Source: Juglans regia (lineage: Eukaryota > Streptophyta > Magnoliopsida > Fagales > Juglandaceae). Taken from it: 64,000 nucleotides of DNA. How positions within the stretch are numbered: position 1 is the stretch's first letter; every line of letters starts with the position of its first letter. Under the pieces are notes generated by a model. That model had not been told where the DNA came from and searched no databases. It worked only from the letters and a program-made list of their open reading frames with translations. The translations under genes were made by a program, and so were the position numbers. The DNA is taken from assembly GCF_001411555.2 (NCBI RefSeq), contig NC_049902.1:14160237-14224236 (forward strand), written 5' to 3'. This document shows positions 57,215 to 64,000 of this stretch, piece by piece.

Positions 57215-60200
57215 TGTAACAGCCCGCTAGAAATTCATTGGTGGAATTTTTATTGACTTTAGGAATCTCGTAAAAACTTATGGAGTTTTTACGAATCGAC
57301 CAATCGCATATGTTTTAGTCTGTCAACATAGTCAGTATTATCACTCACTATGGTGCTAGAAATATGAGTTTTATTTATTTGAGGTGGTTAGAAGTGTCAG
57401 AATGCATTATGGTCTACGCCATTAGACTCAGTGGATTATTTAGAATTTTATGGTGCAATATCCTATTTTCATAATTCCAGACGAAATGTCTGTTGGAAAT
57501 TGTAAAATTATTTTTTAGGGGCACTTCGAGGTTGAATTTCGGTATAATATTTTCACTATAGGTTAATATGAATATTTAAGAATTTTTAGTGTTAAGTTTA
57601 TGATTCACTTTTTTGGAGTGAATAGTAACATCGGTAAGCGCACCAATTGCAGTGTTTCAAAATCATAGTGCGGAATGTCCAAATTAGATTAGAGAAGTTT
57701 TATTTGGACACTTGGCAAGATCTTAGCCACACTTAGTGAGTAATATTAGACACCTGGTATCATGAGAAACGTTTGAGGGATTTGAAGGAATCAAGGTGTG
57801 AGATCATGCCACTTAAGCAAAACCTTATTTCATCTACTCAACCAAATTGTGCCAGATCAAAGAAGGCTTCAATCCTAGTGAAACCCTAAATGGTGGGAGT
57901 CCAATTGAAAGCCCAAAAGCATGGTTGAAATCAAAACCCTAAACGGTTTCCCCAAAACCCTAAAGTTGGCCTCTAAACCCTTTCTAATCCGATTTCTAGC
58001 ATTGTGTTTAATCACTTGATTAAATCACTTCCACATGCTATTAATCCTTCAAATTTGTGTTAGAACATCATTATCCAACCTTGTTAACCTTGAAAAATTG
58101 ATTGGGCCAAGTGATATTGGATTTGGGCTTGATAGCAACCCAAACCCTCTTTAAACCCCAAAATTTAGGCCCATTCGGTTTAGGCCCATTAAGGCCCACG
58201 AAATTGGTCACCATTAGCATTGCTTCATGGCTAAGTTTTGTACCCCCACTTGGCTGGCCAGATCTTTACAAGAAGGGCCTAGAAGGTTCTTGAAAGACAA
58301 AGCTAAAGGGCCACCTCACTCTTTCACTCTCACACTCCACCTTGAGAAAAGATCTTGGTCTGATTTTTATGAGAAGAAAAGGCCAACACTCCACCATTCC
58401 TTCAGTCCTATCACTTTACATAGCTTGTGTAAGAAGCTCTCCAGTCCACTTCCCACGAAAAGCAACTCTCATTTACACTTTTCCTTCATAGAACACAAAA
58501 GTCACTCTCGGACAGTTTTTCTTACCTCTTTTGTGGATACCTTATTTGTTCCATTTGGAGATCATTTGGTCGGTCAAAAGTTGTTTAGACCCCAGAAAGG
58601 TCATTCTGGGAGATAAACTGGAGAGTGTGTTATATTTTGGAGTTTTTGACCAAGCTAATGAATAGATCTTGGTCCGAAAGTTTTATGGAGTACTGTTAAC
58701 ATGTGTATATGATTATTGGTTGAGGATTTGTTGCATGATTAAAAGTTTTGGTGAAATCTTTCTTAGGTCTAGAAACTTAGAAACTGGAAGAGGCAAAACA
58801 GTTTCTGTTTTGAGAAAGTTTAAATCTTTTATGGTTTAATCTTATTCCAATGGCTTTGATATTTTTATTGGAAGATCCTAAGCATGTTATATACATGTTA
58901 TAATGTTATTTTGAAGATATTTTATGTTAGTTACGAAGATATGAAATTTTATGCATTGAGATATTTGGTTAGGCCAAAGTGAAGATGTTCTTGGCTAAAT
59001 TTATGTTTTGGTTGATGTTTAACCATGTGATCTTGAGTTTGATGCTTGGATCTGTTTTAGAACATCTTTTTAAACCATGTGATGTTTGGGATTGAAGATC
59101 ACATCTTTATTAGTCATGGATCAAGAGGTTGATCAAAACAAGTTAGAAACAAAATTCTGTTTTTAACTTAGAAGAGAAACCAAAAAGTTCAAGTATGGTT
59201 TTAGTGATTTTGATGACTTTTGTTCATGATTCAAAACATGATTATTCTTAGGAATATGTTACAAGTATAGTAGAAGAAAAAATTTGGTTTAATCATGAGT
59301 TTTGAGATTTGAAAGAATTACAACAAAAAGCAAAGGAAATAGCCTTGTAAGTTTCGGCCATATAGAGTTTTGATGGTTGCGTTTAGTTTTAAATTTTTCT
59401 GAATTGATATTTGAGCTTAGGACAAAATTTACATAAGGTATGTAAATTTTGGTGATTTTTGGAGATAGGATGCAAAATCCTTAAGTTAGGGATAAAATAG
59501 TCATTTTCCCACATGTAGAGGGTAAAATGGTAACTTTACTCTAGGTTGATATTTTTCCATATTCCTAATTGTTAGTGATTAAGTTCTAATTTTTAGAAAT
59601 CACTATTTTCAGTTTCTCGTGATCGTACTTGAGTTTGTCTCGAAGCGCGAAGATCAAGGTAAGTTAGCTTTTAACTTACTATCAGTTTAATGTGTATGAG
59701 TGATAAGTAAGGGAACTAAAGTGTATGTATGCATGTTATCATATGTGTCATGCCAAGTCATTACATATTTATCTGTTACACAGAATTTATTCTATCATGA
59801 ATTATTCATCTGTTACACAAGATATTATGTCACGTATTGCTATACATTGCAAGTATGTCATGTTAGGTATGCCGTCTGTTACATGTATTTCATGTCACGT
59901 AATATTCACTGTCACATGTTACGCCATGTTAAGAAATGTTGTCTGTTACATTTATGTTTCAAAGTATGTCATGCTTGTCGTCTTACGTTCATGTCACGTT
60001 ACGCTATGTCAAGATTTCTATCTTTTATGTCACGTTCATGTTGCATCACGTTACGAAATGTCATGTATGCCAGTTAAGTCATTCATGTCAATCACGACCC
60101 TAAGTGCTAGGATGGGGTAATATCCTAGTGAAACTCCTTTGTTCACGCTGGAGTGTCTAAATAGGTGTGAAATTCCCTGGGTTGACGAAGTACAGTCAAC

Positions 60201-61406
60201 AGGTTGCGAATGGGGCCTAATTAGCTGGTCACCGGAGCGCGCCAGGCACTAACGCCGATGGTGCCACACATTATGTTACTTGTATCCATAGCAAGTGTGG
60301 CACAAACAAATAAGTCATGGGGCCACAACAACTGTGGAACATACACTACGTGAGACATAGCAATTGTGACACGTAGAATACGTGGGGCCACAACAATTGT
60401 GGAGTACGTATTAACGCACTCACAGCTAGTATAGAAACCTGTGATGTGATGCAGTAATCGGCAGGGACACACGGCCCAAGGGGACCTGTGTAGCACCCAT
60501 ATGGTCACGTTAATGATTAAGTCTATTGAATAAGATTCCAAGTTCAAGTTATATTTCACGTTATGTTATGTTCAAGTTTACGTTCACGCAATCATGGTAA
60601 TCCCATGAGACAAGAATATGTTTCAAGTTCATGTTATGTTATGTTCATGTTCACGTTATATTCCAAGTTCACATTTATGTTATGTCATGCTCTGGTTCAA
60701 GTTATGTTCAAGTTCATGTTCAAATTATGCATGTTCACGTTCATACTATGTTTCAAGTCCATGTTATGTTTCAAGTTCACGTTCATGCTAAGCTTCAGTT
60801 TCAGTTTAAGTTATGCCAATTATGTTATGTTGTATGTCAAGTTATGCTATGATTACTTATGATTTGATTATGCATTCATGCTTTTACTGCCATGCATGCA
60901 TCATTAACCTGTGTGGAAGTTTCCTGTTAACTTGCTGAGATTTGTAATCAAATCTCACTGTGGTAGTCCCAACTACCATTCCCCCCCGAATGGTAGATTT
61001 TGTTACAGGATGTGAAGGAGAATCGAGAATCGACCATCTGGAAACGATCGAGTAAGCGATGGTGCGACGTAGATGGTAGTACAGTAGTTACCTCAGGTTA
61101 CTACTTGTATTTGTGGAGTTCAATCTCCAGCACTCTTTTGATCACAACCATATGGACTATTATTGTGATCTCAGTTGTTTAATACGTCATTATGTATGAA
61201 GTATGTTGTAAGTATTTGGGATATTTCGGTTTGGTGCATAGTATTGCTAAAGAAAAAAATTATCCGCTGCGAATATTGCAAAATGCTAGATGCATGTTAG
61301 GAATATTGCATCTTATATGTCATGAATGGGGGCAGGTAACCTTGTGTTGCATGTCTCGACGCTTCAAATGTCCGTCCGATCCCAAGCGGAATTTGGAGGC
61401 ATCACA
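57215..61406 (+). mobile_element. Solo LTR D (same family as A, B, C)
   Basis: TGTAACAGCCCGC ... GGCATCACA, 4192 bp, is flanked by perfect gaagg duplications (57210-57214, 61407-61411) within LINE1 ORF2. It defines the plus orientation of the family: the cttgctgagatttgtaatca block and the gcatgtctcgacgcttcaaa block lie near its 3' end. It holds the arrays at 59730-60080 and 60560-60860, the stem-loops at 60107-60128 and 60181-60200, and the palindrome cluster at 60285-60430. A 129-residue frame (58227-58616), starting MAKFCTPTWLARSLQEGPRR, corresponds to the one in C. No gag or pol domain is present. Confidence 0.95.
60107..60128 (+). other. conserved LTR stem-loop (D copy)
   Basis: CTAGGAT, loop ggggtaat, ATCCTAG is a perfect 7-bp stem. 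It recurs in C (52379-52400) and A (3377-3398, with an outer G-U-type mismatch), in H (35878-35899), and in B (19185-19206) as CTAAGAT...ATCTTAG. In B both arms changed together. A second inverted repeat, GTTGAC...GTCAAC, follows at 60181-60200. It lies about 1.3 kb from the LTR 3' end. Confidence 0.75.
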
Positions 61407-61871
61407 GAAGGCACCCCATCGACTTTGTTTAAAATTAACTAGGATGGGTTTGTGGATAAGGCCAATGGAGTGATTGGTATAGGAGTTGTCATTAGGGACT
61501 GTGCTAGTCAGATCATTGCCACAATCAGGCAAAGGAAATAGGTTTTTCCTCACCCCTTATTAGCTGAAGCATACAGAGCTCTATAGGCAGCTAAACTAGG
61601 ATTGGACCTTGGTTTGCATCAGATTATCATTGAGGGTGATTTACTGCAAGTAACAAAGGCCTTACAAGAAGACGAGGAAATTTGGAGCATCTCAAGCATG
61701 TTTATGAGTGAAACAAGGTCTTGTCTTAATTGTTTGGCAAAGTGGGAGGTTTCTCATGTTAGGAAAAATGGCAACCATATAGCCCACTTACTTGCAAAAG
61801 ATGCTCTTACCATTTCGGATTTAATTGTAAAATTGGAGGAAGCTCCTCCTTCTATCTCTTCACTTTTATAA
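61407..61871 (+). pseudogene. LINE1 RNase H domain
   Basis: After the LTR D duplication the reading resumes (one frameshift) as LFKIN, stop, DGFVDKANGVIGIGVVIRD, the first RNase H motif with its aspartate. LLAEAYRAL, stop, AAKLGLDLGLHQIIIEGDLL then supplies the glutamate and a second aspartate. The end reads WEVSHVRKNGNHIAHLLAKD, then ALTISDLIVKLEEAPPSISS. The N-H-x-A-H-x-L-A-K motif is the RNase H C-terminal signature of this LINE class. It ends at 61871, 25 bp before the poly(A). Confidence 0.92.
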
Positions 61872-61895
61872 TGACATGGCATAAGGGTATTTCTT

Positions 61896-61929
61896 AAAAA
61901 AAAAAAAAAAAAGCATTTTACAGTTATAT
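61896..61929 (+). other. LINE1 poly(A) tail and 3' target duplication
   Basis: A run of A at 61896-61912 is followed by gcattttacagttatat, matching 47871-47887 with one substitution and matching the empty site 13708-13724 exactly. This is the footprint of target-primed reverse transcription. Confidence 0.95.
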
Positions 61930-62378
61930 TTGCACGTCATGCATCTCATGTCGCATAAGATATGTAAACTTTCTCAAGTTCAAGTGCAATATAAGGTCAT
62001 GTCAATTTAATCAAATGGTCATTCAGATGCATGGTACAATGCAGTTTCGAGGTGAATGTGCAAGCCATGGACTCAAGCGTGGTCCACCATAGTATGCCAG
62101 AATACAACTCAATGGCTCCCCTTACGGCCGCGGATGTGGTGCCGGTGTACAATCTTGCACACAAGGTTAAGTGTGTTTGCCAATCAGATCAGTCAAATAA
62201 GTCAAAATAGCTAGATCAGTTAAGTAATTCAAATAAAGACAATTCATGCATAGCTTAAAAATGAATATGAACAGTCATATTTTTAGTTCTCACCATAAAA
62301 ACTTTTATAAAAACCTTAAATTTATTATGTTTGCATTGTTATGCGTTTCTTACTGAATCTTCAACTCACTTAGTCAAA
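61930..62378 (+). repeat. gypsy 3' LTR, piece 4
   Basis: It matches 13725-14055 (gcatctcatgtcgcataaga, tcagatgcatggta, gtgcaagcca, ctcaa(a/g)cgtggtcca). It includes about 100 bp absent from the left copy (62095-62180, including ccccttacggccgcggatgt). Similarity stops at about 62378 just after cttcaactcacttagt. The left copy shows that roughly 290 bp of LTR should follow, so another insertion begins here. Confidence 0.75.
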
Positions 62379-62919
62379 AATTTATTAACACATACCACCT
62401 GACTCACTCAAAAATGAGTAGCACAAAGGCTATCCCAAGTGCAGGAGAGTGTCACGTAATAATAAGAAATAAATTCCTAGATCGTTTCCTCAGGAAAAGT
62501 GCTTAAAAATCAAACTCGTGTGAAATTATGAAAATATTTACAAACAAAAAAAAAATAAAAGTGATGATATATACAGTGAATGTAGGAGTATAATGGAAAT
62601 GAAAAGGGCACTAGTCATGGACTAGATTCATGTTTCTGGATTTTTGAGTGTAGTGATAAAAGGACTGAAATGCAAAGTAGTAAATTAAAATTGTTGACAT
62701 TAATTAACCGAAATTTAAAGAAACAAGAAAATGAATGACATTAAAATAAGCAAGAATTACAGGTGCAAGGAAATTAAATGACATAAATTTAGATAAGCAG
62801 GAATTAAAAGTGCAAGGAGAAATAAATGACAGTAATTTAAATAAACATGAATTAAAAGTGTAAAGAAAAATAAATGATAGTAATTTAAATAAACTGGAAT
62901 TAAAATTGCAAGGGAAAAT
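62379..62919. other. unclassified fragment with a 48-bp tandem repeat
   Basis: Noncoding sequence starts with cctgactcactcaaaaatga and caaaggctatcccaagtgca. It looks like part of another retroelement leader or tail but has no domain that I recognise. From 62716 to 62919 a unit of about 48 bp (gcaaggaaattaaatgacat ... aagcaggaattaaaa) occurs about four times and is cut by LTR J. Confidence 0.5.
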
Positions 62920-64000
62920 TGTAACGCCCCATACCCGGGTGGGTTGGAGAATTACTACATGTCACTTATAAACATGTCTCCCAACACATCTAAAAATCTC
63001 CAAAGACTTCATAAGCAAACCAATCTCATATCTTCTAAAAAAATGCACTACAAACTCCACAAAGTCTTTACTACTATAATAATAAATCAAAGAGTCCACA
63101 ATCTCCCAGTAGTGATAACATATCAAACTGATAGGTCCTACAAAACCAAAACATAATTAAATCTTAACGTAATAAACTGATACATCTAAAGTCTCAATAA
63201 ATCTAAATAACATAAAGAACTTCAAATACTCAAGTCAAACCCATCTTCTAACAAAGGTACCCTTAGGTACTCAACCTTCTATCCATATCTAGTCAAGCTC
63301 CAATTTCTATTCCTAACCCCCAACTGGATCATCAATATCATCTGAAAAATAATGAAGATAAGGGATGAGTTATCAACAACTCAGTAAACAGAAAACCTAT
63401 ACTAGTGTGTAAACATGAGCCCTTTTTAAAAAGTTTGGTATGCAGAAGCAAAATATTTTATTTTCATATGCACATCTAAAAACGTATTATCAGAAAAATC
63501 AGAGCGACATTTCAATCTTTTCATATTCATAAACTATTTTCATATTCAAGAAGACTTTGGCATAATAGAACTGAAACATTTTCATCTTATCATATCGTAT
63601 CGTATCATATCATATATCATATTTAACCCTTACGGTAGGGTTGTGCTATCCCTGGTGGCCAAACCAGACAGTATCATATTGTGAAACTTTACATTTTTCA
63701 ATCTTGGAGCCCCGAGTGTTCACATAGGAAAGGACACATAAAAGACCACTTTGTTTCCAAAGTGGGTGCACTCATATCATATCATGTTGGTACAAACCAT
63801 AGCACGTGAACCGGTATCATCATATCAGAACCATATTCAGAACCAGAATCAAAACAGATAAGTATGCAGAAGGTTTTTTATATCCATATCATATCAAAAC
63901 ACGTGCCAAACATATTCATATCATTTCCATTTGATAAAAAAACATATCCAAATCATTTAATATCACATGTATAAAAATCTCAATGATATCATATTCGCTC
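62920..64000 (-). mobile_element. LTR J (minus, same superfamily as F), runs off window
   Basis: It begins TGTAACGCCCCATACCCGGG, the inverse of an LTR 3' end like F's (...CCCGGGGTGTTACA type). Read in reverse it shares with F the ctgagttgttgataactcat block (63368-63390) and the caaccctaccg-type block (63625-63650). It contains a TCATA-rich microsatellite (63588-63625). No coding frame was found, and the far end is outside the window. Confidence 0.75.

Larger units (their letters stand above)
47888..61912 (+). mobile_element. LINE1: near full-length L1-type LINE split by LTRs C and D
   Basis: It is bounded by gcattttacacttatat (47871-47887) and gcattttacagttatat (61913-61929), with the poly(A) at 61896-61912. 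The left gypsy LTR has the empty site at 13708-13724. Net of the two LTRs it is about 5.5 kb and has the full order: ORF1 (DUF4283), endonuclease, RT, zf-RVT, RNase H. It carries stops, frameshifts and a small RT deletion, so it is dead. LTR C interrupts RT at SY|ALLVNG and LTR D lies between the zf-RVT region and RNase H. Confidence 0.93.
7195..62378 (+). mobile_element. Ancient Ty3/gypsy provirus, expanded by nested insertions
   Basis: Two direct copies of a roughly 2.4-kb repeat flank gypsy gag, protease, RT-RNase H and integrase remnants. The left copy is 7195-7774 + 10538-10957 + 13058-14347. The right copy is about 25257-26141 + 38128-38268 + 47203-47887 + 61930-62378. Matching stretches include 7200-7760 with 25440-26070, 10540-10750 with 26070-26141 plus 38128-38265, and 13080-14055 with 47235-47887 plus 61930-62375. 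The left copy ends next to an initiator-tRNA-Met primer site, as a 5' LTR should. Net LTR length is about 2.4 kb from either side and the internal net is about 4.2 kb. The 3' part of pol and the polypurine tract are missing. Assigning both copies to one element is inference from order, orientation and completeness. Confidence 0.75.

Noticed and set aside
1..64000. tRNA, rRNA, snoRNA or intact host genes
   Set aside because: None found by eye. The only tRNA-related motifs are primer-binding sites at 6700-6715 and 14351-14363.

Overview
This window reads as plant nuclear heterochromatin or intergenic DNA, most likely from a woody eudicot. The visible content is transposable elements nested inside one another. 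I find no intact host gene, no tRNA or rRNA gene and no CRISPR array. The taxon is inferred only from element types (copia and gypsy retrotransposons with an initiator-tRNA-Met type primer site, RNase H-bearing plant L1-type LINEs, a PIF/Harbinger-type element, a FAR1-family fragment). A GGCCTCGTTTGG-type MITE at 31.1 kb is of a kind I associate with Fagales such as Juglandaceae, with low confidence.

The best single reading is that about 7.2 kb to beyond 62.4 kb is one old Ty3/gypsy provirus, about 9 kb net, expanded by nested insertions. Its 5' LTR survives as 7195-7774, 10538-10957 and 13058-14347. Its primer-binding site is at 14351. Gag, protease, RT-RNase H and integrase fragments run from 14.6 to 25.25 kb. 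Its 3' LTR is cut into 25.26-26.14, 38.13-38.27, 47.20-47.89 and 61.93-62.38 kb and probably ends beyond the window. The two LTRs align in the same order and orientation, so each supplies the empty site for insertions in the other.

Left edge (1-7.2 kb): a minus-strand copia element (479-bp LTR, PBS, gag, protease) sits in the gypsy 5' LTR and carries solo LTR A (TSD ctttg). The 5' LTR also holds a 2.76-kb block with a FAR1-related pseudogene and a 2.1-kb PIF/Harbinger-like element. The gypsy coding region is broken by solo LTR B (TSD gtttt) in the protease and solo LTR F (TSD cgcaa/cgcag) in the integrase.

Right half: three RNase H-type LINEs lie in the gypsy 3' LTR. LINE2 (26142-38112, minus, 15-bp TSD) carries LTR I, which carries LTR H and a MITE. 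LINE3 (38275-45876, minus, 5'-truncated, 14-bp TSD) carries the 5.75-kb solo LTR G (TSD ctatc). LINE1 (47888-61912, plus, about 5.5 kb net, 17-bp TSD) carries two copies of one 4.2-kb solo LTR, C and D, in opposite orientation (TSDs atatg and gaagg). The window closes with an unclassified fragment and a minus-strand LTR J that runs off the edge.

Every coding region is degenerate, with stops, frameshifts, deletions and, in all three LINEs, a mutated RT catalytic motif. The most unusual signals are structural. They are the 4.2-kb inverted repeat C/D, a tandem array of about 85-90 bp units in LTR G with two hairpins per unit, and a small stem-loop shared by LTRs A-D and H with a compensatory base change.
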